Shown piece by piece: positions 6,549 to 14,635 of a DNA stretch of 18,666 bases. The notes below the pieces were generated by a model. The model had not been told where the DNA came from. It saw only the letters and a list, made by a program, of their open reading frames with translations, and made no database searches. The stretch comes from UBA4716 sp036310525 (GTDB taxonomy: Bacteria > Bacillota > Clostridia > UBA1381). Location of the stretch: assembly GCA_036310525.1 (NCBI GenBank), contig JAXJRQ010000189.1:1-18666 (forward strand). Reading direction: 5' to 3'. The stretch's first letter is position 1; each line of letters begins with the position of its first letter. Position numbers and translations under genes: made by a program.

Positions 6549-7604
6549 TCAGAATTTTAAATCATAGAGCATTCCTGCCCAAACATCCTTATTTTCGCTC
6601 CATATACCTTCAAATTGCGTATCGGGCACGGGATTTTTACCGTAACCAACTTCAATTGTGAGGCTTGGAATATTTAATTTGCTTATTGCCCAGTCCTTGT
6701 ATCCGGCAGGGTCAAGCTGACTGTAGTTTGCATCTGTAGGATAGCCGGTAATGTCCGATATTTCCTTAGCAAAGCTTTTAGTGTCATTAAGCAGCGTACC
6801 TGTCTGCGCAAAATACCAGTATATTACCTGACCGTAGGTGTGATAGCTTATTGTCCGCTTTACGGGATATTTTTCCGTAATACTTATGAGCGCCTTTGTT
6901 TCAGACTCGCTTCCGGGTGACGTTCCTTTGTATCTGTCCGATGACGGGTGCGAAGGCCCGATATATTCATTCCATAAAGCGTCATAATTTCTGTTTAAAT
7001 CAACACCATTTACGTTTGCTTTCCACTGTGAAAAATCAGTGTAACCGTCAAGCAAAGTGATGTTTTTGACATTTTGCTTTGCTGTGTCGGTATTTAGACC
7101 ATTTAAACCGTATTGACAAAGCGTAACGCCATCGGGATTTACCATCGGGACGATGTGTAGTGCGATATTATTAAATAAATCACTGTATGAAATTCCCTTG
7201 TATGAGCCAGTATTTTTCGACAGATTTTCAAGGTAATATGCAAGCTGTTTCATAACGAGCTTTGTCGTTATGTACTCACGTGCATGTATACTGCCGTGAA
7301 TTACAGCGTGTGTATCTGCATTGGCAGAACCAATAATAAAATCATATATATTACGTCCATCGGGAGTTTTGCCGATAACCGCAAGTTGTGTAAAATCCTT
7401 ATATGCAAGCGATAATGTTTCAAGATCCTTTTCCATATCGGCATATGCATACAATGACGGATTTTCTGATATTTTAAGCGTACGGTATTCTGTCATGGGA
7501 GTAGGAGAGGGGGCAATCGGTTTTTCGACTGATTTTTTTGCACATCCTGACAGCATAAGACAAAGAATACATAATATGCCAAATAACTTTTTCAATATAA
7601 TCAC
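6549..7604 (-). CDS. M14-family zinc carboxypeptidase, predicted lipoprotein
   Basis: A metallopeptidase of family M14. The lipobox LSGC (Cys21) after a hydrophobic stretch predicts export and lipid anchoring on the outer face of the membrane. HGSIHAREY supplies the zinc ligands His107 and Glu110, SYHTYG the third ligand His255, VDLNRNYD the substrate-binding Arg205, and LTIEVGYGK the catalytic Glu318. All key residues are present. Relatives include gamma-D-glutamyl-diaminopimelate peptidases that trim peptidoglycan stem peptides; the neighbouring SH3b gene fits that, but the substrate is inferred. The start is uncertain: GTG at 7604 and TTG at 7595 both lack a good ribosome binding site, and the signal peptide works with either. 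A consensus-like promoter lies just upstream. Confidence 0.92.
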   Translation of the reverse strand: MIILKKLFGILCILCLMLSGCAKKSVEKPIAPSPTPMTEYRTLKISENPSLYAYADMEKDLETLSLAYKDFTQLAVIGKTPDGRNIYDFIIGSANADTHAVIHGSIHAREYITTKLVMKQLAYYLENLSKNTGSYKGISYSDLFNNIALHIVPMVNPDGVTLCQYGLNGLNTDTAKQNVKNITLLDGYTDFSQWKANVNGVDLNRNYDALWNEYIGPSHPSSDRYKGTSPGSESETKALISITEKYPVKRTISYHTYGQVIYWYFAQTGTLLNDTKSFAKEISDITGYPTDANYSQLDPAGYKDWAISKLNIPSLTIEVGYGKNPVPDTQFEGIWSENKDVWAGMLYDLKF

Positions 7605-7629
7605 TCATTCTTTTTATGATATATTATAA

Positions 7630-7658
7630 ATTATATCATTTTATAGTACTGATTTCAA
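7630..7658 (-). promoter_or_regulatory. Sigma-A promoter of the M14 carboxypeptidase unit
   Basis: On the minus strand TTGAAA (7653-7658), a 17-base spacer and TATAAT (7630-7635) precede the M14 gene, giving a leader of only about 20 bases. Confidence 0.75.
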
Positions 7659-7701
7659 TAGTAAAAATATTTAATTTCATAAAACAAAAGAGTGCATATA
7701 T

Positions 7702-7738
7702 AAAAACGGTACGATTGTTTTACAATCGTACCGTTTTT
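7702..7738 (-). terminator. Rho-independent terminator of purB-purA
   Basis: A perfect 17 bp inverted repeat (AAAAACGGTACGATTGT and its complement) with a three-base loop begins three bases after the purA stop. Five T residues end the arm on the minus strand. The symmetry means it could also stop plus-strand transcripts. Confidence 0.93.
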
Positions 7739-7740
7739 GA

Positions 7741-9015
7741 TTATCTGAATATAATATCGCTTCTTGCAGGACCGTTTGAAATTATCTTGATGGGAACTTC
7801 AAGTTCTTTTTCAATAAATTCGATATAGTTTCTGCAGTTTTCGGGAAGGTCTTCGTACTTCTTTATTCCACGGATGTCACATTTCCATCCGGGAAGAACC
7901 TTCAATACCGGCTTTGCAATATCAAGTAAATTGGTTGTGGGGAAGTCTCTGATAACTTCGCCGTTAACCTCATAGCCTACACAGACGGGAATTTCGTCAA
8001 GGTATCCGAGTACGTCAAGTACGGTAAATGCCACCTGAGTTGTACCCTGAACAAGACAGCCGTAACGTGAAGCAACACAGTCAAACCAGCCTACACGTCT
8101 GGGACGGCCTGTTGTTGCACCGTATTCACCGCCGTCACCGCCTCTGCGGCGAAGCTCGTCGGCTTCTTCGCCGAACAATTCACTGACAAATGCACCTGCA
8201 CCTACAGCTGATGAGTATGCCTTAACAACCGTAATGATTTCTTTGATTTCATACGGAGGAATACATGCACCTACTGCACCGTATGCTGCAAGTGTTGATG
8301 AAGATGTTGTGAACGGATAAATACCGAAATCGGGGTCTTTAAGTGAGCCAAGCTGACCTTCAAGGAGGATATTTTTACCTTCCTTGATTGCCTTGTGCAT
8401 AAGCTGAACCGAATCAACAACATAAGGACGAATCATTTCGCCGTATTCCTTGAGTGTCTTGTAGATTTCATCAGCATCAAGAAGCGGCTTGTGATATACG
8501 TGCTCAAGAAGCAGATTTTTAACTTCAAGAACATTCTTTATTTTTTCCATAAGCTCTTCTTCTCTGAACAGTTCCCATACCTGGAAGCCTATTTTGGAAA
8601 ATTTATCCGAGAAGAAGGGGGCTATACCTGATTTTGTTGAACCAAACTGTCTGTCCGAAAGGCGTTCCTCTTCATAAGTATCAAACAGCTTATGATAGGG
8701 CATAAGTACCTGAGTTCTTTCTGAAACAACAATGTTTGGCTTTGGTACTCCTCTTGAAACAACCTCATCAATTTCCTTGATAAGAGCAGGAATATCGAGA
8801 GCAACACCGTTTCCGATCATGTTAACAACATTCTGATTGAATGATCCTGACGGAAGCAGATGAAGTGCGAATTTACCGTAATCATTTACGATAGTATGTC
8901 CTGCATTTGCACCGCCCTGAAAACGGATGACCATATCTGCATCAGCAGCAAGCATATCCGTGATTTTACCTTTACCTTCGTCGCCCCAGCAGGCGCCTAC
9001 AACAGCTTTAACCAT
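7741..9015 (-). CDS. purA: Adenylosuccinate synthetase
   Basis: PurA joins IMP and aspartate using GTP, the first committed step from IMP to AMP. The P-loop-like GACWGDEGKGK (7-17) carries the catalytic Asp12, and NAGHT holds His40. STKSGIAPFFSDK, EGQLGSLKDPDFG, the switch region KAYSSAVGAGAF, GATTGRPRRVGWFD and the C-terminal SNGPARSDIIF complete the enzyme. At 424 residues it is full length. Several motifs differ from the textbook ones: Cys9 for Gln, EGQLG for EGAQG, GAFVSEL for GPFPTEL. I recall such forms in gut Clostridia, so this is a clostridial subfamily rather than a defective copy. Asp12 and His40 argue against the phage PurZ branch. GAAAGG lies 12 bases before the ATG. It is the second gene of purB-purA. 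Confidence 0.96.
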   Translation of the reverse strand: MVKAVVGACWGDEGKGKITDMLAADADMVIRFQGGANAGHTIVNDYGKFALHLLPSGSFNQNVVNMIGNGVALDIPALIKEIDEVVSRGVPKPNIVVSERTQVLMPYHKLFDTYEEERLSDRQFGSTKSGIAPFFSDKFSKIGFQVWELFREEELMEKIKNVLEVKNLLLEHVYHKPLLDADEIYKTLKEYGEMIRPYVVDSVQLMHKAIKEGKNILLEGQLGSLKDPDFGIYPFTTSSSTLAAYGAVGACIPPYEIKEIITVVKAYSSAVGAGAFVSELFGEEADELRRRGGDGGEYGATTGRPRRVGWFDCVASRYGCLVQGTTQVAFTVLDVLGYLDEIPVCVGYEVNGEVIRDFPTTNLLDIAKPVLKVLPGWKCDIRGIKKYEDLPENCRNYIEFIEKELEVPIKIISNGPARSDIIFR

Positions 9016-9027
9016 AATATTTCATAG

Positions 9028-9090
9028 CCTTTCTGCCCACAAATATTTTTATTTACTTCCGACTCTTGTCCGTGGGCACACAGAGTCGGG
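9028..9090 (-). promoter_or_regulatory. Hairpin and possible pseudoknot ahead of purA
   Basis: In the purB-purA gap the minus-strand RNA forms a stem of CCGACTCT with AGAGTCGG (9059-9066 and 9082-9089). It is extended by TGT/ACA past a bulge, leaving a loop of GCCCACGG. GTGGGC at 9035-9040, directly upstream of the purA ribosome binding site (9028-9033), is complementary to GCCCAC in that loop, so an H-type pseudoknot can be drawn. This is pairing seen by eye; no known riboswitch class was recognised. Confidence 0.5.
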
Positions 9091-9096
9091 AATAAT

Positions 9097-10530
9097 TTAC
9101 ACGTTGATTTCTACCGTCACATCTGCAAGAGTGCTGTTTTTTTCAAGAATCGGGTTGACGCAGTCATTAAGAAAATCGTCAACCTGTTCGGGAGCACGTC
9201 CCACAAAGTTTTCGGGTTTTAAAACAGAATTTATTTCTTCAAGAGTCATGCCGAAAGCAGGGTCTTGTGCGATAAGCTCGCAGAGATTATTTTTCTCACC
9301 CTCCATTTTGACCTTTCTGCCTGCCTCCATTGAATAAACACGTATTTTTTCATGAAGATCCTGACGGTCGCCGCCTTTTTTTACAGCGTCCATCATGATG
9401 TTTTCGGTTGCCATGAAGGGAATTTCCTCCATGAAATGCTTGTATATAACCTTGTCGTAAACAACAAGTCCGTCAACTACGTTAATGCAAAGACTCAAAA
9501 CTGCGTCAGCGGCAAGAAATGCCTCAGGAACGCTGATGCGCTTATTGGCGCTGTCGTCAAGAGTTCTTTCAAACCATTGTGTAGAAGCTGTAATCGCAGG
9601 ATTAAGTGCGTCTGCGATTATATATCTTGCAAGTGAGCCTATGCGCTCGCTGCGCATCGGATTGCGCTTATATGCCATTGCGGAAGAGCCTATTTGCGAT
9701 TTTTCAAACGGTTCCTCGATTTCCTTAAGATGCTGTAAAAGACGTATATCGTTGGAGAACTTATATGCGCTCTGTGCGATACCGCTTAAGACATTAAGCA
9801 TCTGAGAATCAAGCTTTCTCGGATATGTCTGACCGCTTACTGCAAAGGATGAATTAAAGCCCATTTTTTGGGCGATTTTGTCATCAAGAGCCTTGCATTT
9901 TTCGTGATCACCGTCAAACAGCTCCATGAAGCTTGCCTGCGTGCCGGTTGTACCCTTGCAGCCTAAAAGCTTTGCCCTTGAAAGCTGAAATTCGACATCC
10001 TCAAGGTCCATCAGTAAATCCTGCATCCATAATGTTGCACGCTTACCTACGGTTGTCGGCTGTGCCGGCTGAAAATGAGTAAATGCAAGAGTCGGCAAAT
10101 CTCTGTATTCCTTTGCGAATTTTGCCAGATGACCAATAAGAGAGATAAGCTTATTTTTAATAAGCGTCATTGCTTCGGTCATGATAATGATGTCCGTATT
10201 ATCGCCCACATAACAGCTTGTAGCACCGAGGTGAATGATAGGCTTTGCGTCGGGACACTGCTCACCAAAAGCATATACATGTGACATAACATCGTGGCGC
10301 ACCTTTTTTTCACGTTCACGTGCTACATCGTAGTTTATATCGTAGATATGCTCTTTCATCTGCGAAATCTGTTTATCTGTTATATCAAGTCCGAGCTCCT
10401 TTTCGCTTTCGGCAAGAGCAATCCACAGCTTACGCCATGTAGAAAATTTCTTGTCGGGTGAGAAAAGATACTGCATTTCCTTTGATGCGTATCGGGAGTT
10501 TAGAGGACTTTCGTAAGTATCTGATGCCAA
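9097..10530 (-). CDS. purB: Adenylosuccinate lyase
   Basis: PurB splits fumarate from adenylosuccinate to give AMP and from SAICAR to give AICAR, so it acts twice in purine synthesis. It belongs to the fumarase/aspartase superfamily. HLGATSCYVGDNTD, TLAFTHFQPAQPTTVGKR and the catalytic signature SSAMAYKRNPMRSE (mobile serine loop) are intact. TTG at 10530 is preferred as start because AAGGAG (10539-10544) lies 8 bases ahead; a GTG at 10539 would overlap that box. The resulting N-terminus, ASDTYESPLNSRYASKEM, fits clostridial PurB. Length is then 477 residues. It is the first gene of purB-purA, 81 bases ahead of purA. Confidence 0.96.
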   Translation of the reverse strand: MASDTYESPLNSRYASKEMQYLFSPDKKFSTWRKLWIALAESEKELGLDITDKQISQMKEHIYDINYDVAREREKKVRHDVMSHVYAFGEQCPDAKPIIHLGATSCYVGDNTDIIIMTEAMTLIKNKLISLIGHLAKFAKEYRDLPTLAFTHFQPAQPTTVGKRATLWMQDLLMDLEDVEFQLSRAKLLGCKGTTGTQASFMELFDGDHEKCKALDDKIAQKMGFNSSFAVSGQTYPRKLDSQMLNVLSGIAQSAYKFSNDIRLLQHLKEIEEPFEKSQIGSSAMAYKRNPMRSERIGSLARYIIADALNPAITASTQWFERTLDDSANKRISVPEAFLAADAVLSLCINVVDGLVVYDKVIYKHFMEEIPFMATENIMMDAVKKGGDRQDLHEKIRVYSMEAGRKVKMEGEKNNLCELIAQDPAFGMTLEEINSVLKPENFVGRAPEQVDDFLNDCVNPILEKNSTLADVTVEINV

Positions 10531-10567
10531 AATATCCACTCCTTGCAGATTAATTTATCAATATAAC

Positions 10568-10585
10568 GTGTTTATTCATAAACAC
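10568..10585. promoter_or_regulatory. 18-base palindrome in the purB leader, possible operator
   Basis: GTGTTTAT-TC-ATAAACAC has perfect 8-base arms and lies near the predicted transcription start of purB. It could be a repressor site or an RNA hairpin. It does not resemble the Bacillus PurBox, so no regulator is assigned. Confidence 0.45.
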
Positions 10586-10593
10586 ACAGAACT

Positions 10594-10622
10594 ATTATAT
10601 TATAAATTGCTCTTAAAATCAA
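10594..10622 (-). promoter_or_regulatory. Sigma-A promoter of purB-purA
   Basis: On the minus strand TTGATT (10617-10622), a 17-base spacer and TATAAT (10594-10599) stand about 64 bases ahead of the purB start. A second overlapping TTGATA/TATAAT pair with an 18-base spacer is possible. The very AT-rich stretch between here and the LUD gene stop holds no gene I can see. Confidence 0.75.
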
Positions 10623-10694
10623 TATCAACATTAAAATTTTCCATATTTTTTTGCGAAATTTTGAAATTTTTTGAAAAAATATGCTATTTTTCTG

Positions 10695-11300
10695 TTAATA
10701 ACCGAGATTTTCGTCTATTAGAATGATTTCAAAGTCACATGTGGACGGTTTATTCCACAGAATGGACAAGCCGCGGCAAATTCTGCCACTGGATTTACAA
10801 TCATAGCATTTGTCGCCGTTTTTTGCACACGGTGTCTGTGCGCCTAAACGCTTGGCATTAAGCGGTGCGGCGGTGTTTCTTGCACGGAAAAGTGCTGCAT
10901 TAAAGTCTTTTGCAACCTTGTTTTTACCCACAATAAGATATACTTTTTTGTGTCCGTAAAAAATTTCCGCAACACGATTGCAGTTTCCGTCAATGTTGAT
11001 TATTTCACCATCTTCCGATATACCGTTTACCGATGAAATATAAATTTCCGATGTACGTGCTTTTTTTATTATTTCGGGTGCTGTTTCATTTTCGGAGAGC
11101 TTCCAGTGCCAGTTTACACTGTTGTGCAGCGAAAGCTGTTCATACAATCCCATTTCCAGAACGGTCATTGAGCCGCCAATGCCTACGGTTGTTTCGTTTA
11201 TTTGCGAATTAATATAATCAGCGGCGGTTTCTTTTGTATCAAAACAGCTCACCTTATAGCCTTTATCCTCTAAATTTTTACAAAGCTTTTCAAAGTTCAT
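10695..11300 (-). CDS. LUD-domain (LutC/YkgG-like) protein with a C-terminal cysteine cluster
   Basis: The LUD domain (DUF162) is found in LutB and LutC of the L-lactate oxidation complex and in many stand-alone proteins of unclear role. The sequence has VGIGGSMTVLEMG (39-51), SVNGISEDGEIINIDG with the typical turn before GNCNRVA, and GHKKVYLIVGKNKV. Near the end Cys158, Cys165, Cys168 and Cys175 form a cluster that could hold a metal or iron-sulfur centre; this is inference. At 201 residues it has the size of LutC-like proteins. No lutA or lutB neighbour is present, so a lactate role is not supported here. GGAGG lies 7 bases before the ATG. A terminator-like hairpin stands just ahead, so expression may depend on read-through from GH88. 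Confidence 0.87.
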   Translation of the reverse strand: MNFEKLCKNLEDKGYKVSCFDTKETAADYINSQINETTVGIGGSMTVLEMGLYEQLSLHNSVNWHWKLSENETAPEIIKKARTSEIYISSVNGISEDGEIINIDGNCNRVAEIFYGHKKVYLIVGKNKVAKDFNAALFRARNTAAPLNAKRLGAQTPCAKNGDKCYDCKSSGRICRGLSILWNKPSTCDFEIILIDENLGY

Positions 11301-11316
11301 TTTTTGCCTCCCAGCA

Positions 11317-11345
11317 GAAAAAGCAACGGAAACCGTTGCTTTTTC
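11317..11345 (-). terminator. Terminator of the GH88 gene, close to the LUD gene start
   Basis: A perfect 13 bp inverted repeat (GAAAAAGCAACGG with CCGTTGCTTTTTC, AAA loop) has five T in the minus-strand distal arm. It ends 12 bases after the GH88 stop and begins about 17 bases before the LUD start, leaving no room for a separate LUD promoter beyond it. Confidence 0.88.
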
Positions 11346-11356
11346 GGATATTTATA

Positions 11357-12475
11357 TTACCATAAAATGTTTGCGTCATATCCCATAAGACGGTAAATTC
11401 CTTCTGCAAAGAAGTAATCGCCGTAGATGATGGGGATGTGCTTTCCGCCAAAGTTATGTGCTTCGGTACCCATCTGGAGAATTGAATCCTCTTCATCCGA
11501 CCAGTCGCAGTATTTTTCTTCTGCCTTTGCAAGAAGCTTCACAGCTGCATCGTGGTACATTTTCTTTTCGTTTTCGGGTACATGCTCTGCGATTTCAAGC
11601 ATACCGCATGCGGCAATGGCATTTGCCGTTGTGTCAATAAGACCTGAATCCTCAGGCTGTCTGAAGTCACATAATGCAGTCCAGTCTGTAGCCTGTACAT
11701 TTGCAATAAAGTAATTTGCTACCTTCTTTGCGGTTGCGAGATATGCTTCATCCTTTGTATAACGGTATGAAAGAGCATAGCCGTAAATTGCCCATGACTG
11801 ACCTCTTGACCATGATGTACCGTCAGCATAACCCTGACCGCCGTGGTCGCATATAAATTCACCTGTCAGAGGGTTGTATTCGTTGATATGATTACATGAA
11901 CCGTCTTCACGAACGTGGTATTTCATTGTTTTGTTTGCGTGATTACGTGCAATCATTGCATAACGGTCATCCTTAAGCTCAATGCTTGCACGGTAGAGCA
12001 GGGGAATATTCATCATACAGTCGATGATTGCCCAGCCTTTGTTTTGCTCGCCGTTCCATGCAACTATGTATTCGCCGTTACTGTTGTATCTTCCCATAAG
12101 ATGGTTAGCGGCAATGAGGAATCTGTTTCTTTCGGTCAAATCACCTGTAATCTGATAATCTGTTCCCGAAGAAATATTCCACATAAATCCGACGTCATGA
12201 TGGAGTCCGTCAAAATTCATAAGAGCTTTATCGAGAATGTCCATGCCGTGACGTGCTGTTTTTAAATACTGCTCCTTTTTTGTTCCTGCATACATCAATA
12301 CCATTAATGCAGGCCAGAAACCGTTTGTCCACCAACAGGGTTCATTTTCAAATCTGTTGTCATGTACACCGTCTACGGTTGTATATGGTATTTTATCATA
12401 TGATGAAACTGCTGTTCTTGAAAGCTTTTTGTCAAGCTTTTCCCAGACTTCTTTTGCCCATTGCTTCTCGTTCAT
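11357..12475 (-). CDS. GH88 unsaturated glucuronyl hydrolase
   Basis: Family GH88 (and related GH105) enzymes hydrate and release the 4,5-unsaturated uronic acid left at the non-reducing end by polysaccharide lyases acting on glycosaminoglycans, ulvan, xanthan-type or pectic chains. HHDVGFMW holds Asp94 and WAIIDCMMN holds Asp152, corresponding to the two catalytic aspartates of Bacillus UGL. WWTNGFWPALM, ADGTSWSRGQSWAIYGYALSYRYT-type core residues and YGDYFFAEGIYRL are also typical of the (alpha/alpha)6 barrel. There is no signal peptide, so it acts in the cytoplasm on imported oligosaccharides. ATG at 12475 is chosen because GAAAGGA precedes it and upstream in-frame codons include the promoter region; length is 372 residues. 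It has its own consensus promoter and a terminator. No lyase or transporter is in this window. Confidence 0.93.
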   Translation of the reverse strand: MNEKQWAKEVWEKLDKKLSRTAVSSYDKIPYTTVDGVHDNRFENEPCWWTNGFWPALMVLMYAGTKKEQYLKTARHGMDILDKALMNFDGLHHDVGFMWNISSGTDYQITGDLTERNRFLIAANHLMGRYNSNGEYIVAWNGEQNKGWAIIDCMMNIPLLYRASIELKDDRYAMIARNHANKTMKYHVREDGSCNHINEYNPLTGEFICDHGGQGYADGTSWSRGQSWAIYGYALSYRYTKDEAYLATAKKVANYFIANVQATDWTALCDFRQPEDSGLIDTTANAIAACGMLEIAEHVPENEKKMYHDAAVKLLAKAEEKYCDWSDEEDSILQMGTEAHNFGGKHIPIIYGDYFFAEGIYRLMGYDANILW

Positions 12476-12542
12476 AATATTTTTCCTTTCAAAATTACTT
12501 TTGAGAAATTTAATTTTTAAAAATCCCAAATTTATCAAGTAT

Positions 12543-12571
12543 ATTATATTAAATAAACGGACATCTGTCAA
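12543..12571 (-). promoter_or_regulatory. Consensus sigma-A promoter of the GH88 gene
   Basis: On the minus strand TTGACA (12566-12571), a 17-base spacer and TATAAT (12543-12548) match the consensus exactly, about 68 bases ahead of the GH88 ATG. This shows the gene can be transcribed separately from the upstream DUF4965 gene. Confidence 0.88.
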
Positions 12572-12616
12572 GTAACAGTTTGTAGCGAATTTTTCGTTTT
12601 TGGTGATTTTTTTCGA

Positions 12617-14545
12617 TTAAAGCAGATTAATGAATATACCGCCGACAACTGTTCTGTTCTGAAAAGCTCTAATACGGGGTATACTTGTGTAGTACCAGTC
12701 TGTCATGGGTGCTCTGTCGGGAGTGCTGTTTGCGTAGTTGATTATTGAATCAAATACTGATTCGGCATATTCCTTGTCATTGGTCATAACAGTTGTCCAT
12801 ACAAGCCAGTCAACCTTTGTGTAATCATCACGGCAATCAAGCGGAATACCGTACGGGTTCATTTTTGTCTTGTAAAGAGCCACTTCGTCTGCAAAAACCT
12901 TTTCATCAAAAATATTTATATTGAGAAGCTTATCCCATACAATATTATATTTTAAGCTCCACGAATCCTCCACATCGAAAGCAAGTCTTGTAGCGGTGCT
13001 GTTTTTTGCATCCTTCTGCCAGTTCTTTGCAAGAACTGCTGCTTTTTCGATGTATTCCGGCTTGTTGTAAATTTTACCGTATGCGGCAATACCGAGGATT
13101 GCCTTAAGAGAAAGGTTACAGTTATGAGCAAGATGACCTGCAAAGTCATCCGTGCAAAGCTGATTTCCCGGATCGTAACCTTCACGGATAAGATAATCTG
13201 TCCATTTTGTGAGTATTTCTTCATTCTGTTGCGCAAATGCAGAGTCACTTCCGTAATGCATTGCTGCCGCAACGCAAAGAAGCATGTTTCCGCATTCTTC
13301 AACCGGCATCTGCATTGAATGACGTTCTTCCTTGGTTTCTTTGTTCATGCCGTAAACCTGACCGTTTGCGAGCGGATACTGACCAACATCATGCGGTGCA
13401 AAATCCCAGTCTTTCTCCCACATATCTGACTGTGCGTATTTGATTATCGGTCTTAACATACCAAGCACAAATTCGGGGTTAAACTTCAAAAACAGCGGGA
13501 TTGAAGGATATGTAACGTCAAGTGTGCCGATACATCCGTTACTGTCACATTCCTTTGAAAGGAATATAAGATTTCCGTCCCTGTCCTCAACAAGCTTGTG
13601 TGCGGCAATTGCCTGTCTGTATGCTGCAGATGTAAGCTTTTCATACTTCAGACTGATTTTTGAAGCTTCATCCATCAGCTTTTTGTCAAATGCTTCGCAT
13701 AAAGCCTTTACTTCGTCATAATCGTTCATTGCACATTCAAGCATTTCGTCAAATGATGAATAGAATTTGCGGTAATATCCGTCAAGACGGTCGCCGAAAT
13801 ATTCGATTGATTTCACATCGTCGTATGCAACCACAACAACTCCATGCGGTTCATCCTTTTTAACACTCAGATACGGATATTTTTCAAACATAATGCACTT
13901 TTCGTCTTCAAGCTCACGGGGCAGTCTGCACCAGTTAAGCTCATTCTTTGTGCGTCCGTCTATGATTTTTGCGTCTCTGTCTGCAAGATGTAAATATCCC
14001 CAGTTGATGCACACATTGTCACCGCTGTAGGAAAGAACCTTCTGATTGCTGTTTCCGCAGTAAACGGAATTTTTGCCTTTGCCAAGCGTTACTTCGGGGT
14101 AATATTCGTCAATACTGCATTCTCCCGATATGTCAAACCAGAAAGAAATTTCGTGCTCCTTTCCGTCAACAACCTTAATATCGTATTCTACATATGATAC
14201 GGGTCTTGACATGATTTTAAGATTATCAAGCAAAAGCGGAGTGGTAAATACCAGAGTCACACTTAAAATATCATTTTCAAAAAGATAAGTGGTTCTTGTC
14301 GGGGTTACGATAACCTCTTTTTGTTCCACATATCTCTGATAACGGTTTCTTTTTCTGTTACTGTCGTGGTTAATCTCACCCATCAGCATTTGTATTCTTC
14401 CATCCACAATAACGCCTGCGCTCATGGGATTTGGTCTGCCTGTCCAGTGACGAGTTACACCTTCGTAAAGCTTATCGTTACATGACCATATGCTGAAAAA
14501 CGGGTCTACTGTAACAAGGGGTACCGATGCCGGTCTGAAATTCAT
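12617..14545 (-). CDS. DUF4965-family ('glutaminase A'-like) protein
   Basis: A 642-residue protein of the DUF4964/DUF5127-DUF4965-DUF1793 architecture, often annotated as glutaminase after fungal GtaA. The opening RPASVPLVTVDPFFSIWS and RHWTG are hallmarks of the N-terminal beta domain. TLDVTYPSIPLFLKF, DFAPHDVGQYPLANG, PVEECGNML and DDFAGHLAHNCNLSLKAI mark the helical core. DSWSLKYNIVWDKLL and KVDWLVWTTVM belong to the C-terminal region. No signal peptide is seen, so it is probably cytoplasmic. The glutaminase label is weak for bacteria; its place beside GH88 and the (alpha/alpha)-like core suggest a carbohydrate role, which is inference. ATG at 14545 is chosen over 14554 because AAGGA abuts the latter but lies 9 bases ahead of the former. 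A good promoter precedes it. Confidence 0.87.
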   Translation of the reverse strand: MNFRPASVPLVTVDPFFSIWSCNDKLYEGVTRHWTGRPNPMSAGVIVDGRIQMLMGEINHDSNRKRNRYQRYVEQKEVIVTPTRTTYLFENDILSVTLVFTTPLLLDNLKIMSRPVSYVEYDIKVVDGKEHEISFWFDISGECSIDEYYPEVTLGKGKNSVYCGNSNQKVLSYSGDNVCINWGYLHLADRDAKIIDGRTKNELNWCRLPRELEDEKCIMFEKYPYLSVKKDEPHGVVVVAYDDVKSIEYFGDRLDGYYRKFYSSFDEMLECAMNDYDEVKALCEAFDKKLMDEASKISLKYEKLTSAAYRQAIAAHKLVEDRDGNLIFLSKECDSNGCIGTLDVTYPSIPLFLKFNPEFVLGMLRPIIKYAQSDMWEKDWDFAPHDVGQYPLANGQVYGMNKETKEERHSMQMPVEECGNMLLCVAAAMHYGSDSAFAQQNEEILTKWTDYLIREGYDPGNQLCTDDFAGHLAHNCNLSLKAILGIAAYGKIYNKPEYIEKAAVLAKNWQKDAKNSTATRLAFDVEDSWSLKYNIVWDKLLNINIFDEKVFADEVALYKTKMNPYGIPLDCRDDYTKVDWLVWTTVMTNDKEYAESVFDSIINYANSTPDRAPMTDWYYTSIPRIRAFQNRTVVGGIFINLL

Positions 14546-14606
14546 AAAAATCATTCCTTTTCTTTAATGTATTTGTCTGTATTTTATGCAGATTTTGTAT
14601 GCTGTT

Positions 14607-14635
14607 ATTGTAGCATAGACACAAATGTGAGTCAA
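14607..14635 (-). promoter_or_regulatory. Sigma-A promoter of the DUF4965 gene
   Basis: On the minus strand TTGACT (14630-14635), a 17-base spacer and TACAAT (14607-14612) lie about 62 bases ahead of the start. The spacer contains the small dyad CACA/TGTG. The promoter is divergent from the tetR promoter about 100 bases away. Confidence 0.82.

Noticed and set aside
7741..9015. PurA might be the phage-type PurZ of the diaminopurine (Z-genome) pathway because of its unusual motifs
   Set aside because: The catalytic Asp12 and His40 are present, the gene is in a purB-purA operon, and no other Z-pathway or phage gene is nearby.
11290..14300. Several overlapping ORFs of 60-120 codons on both strands across the GH88 and DUF4965 genes
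   Set aside because: They lie inside strongly supported genes, lack ribosome binding sites and show no protein-like motifs; they are frame shadows.
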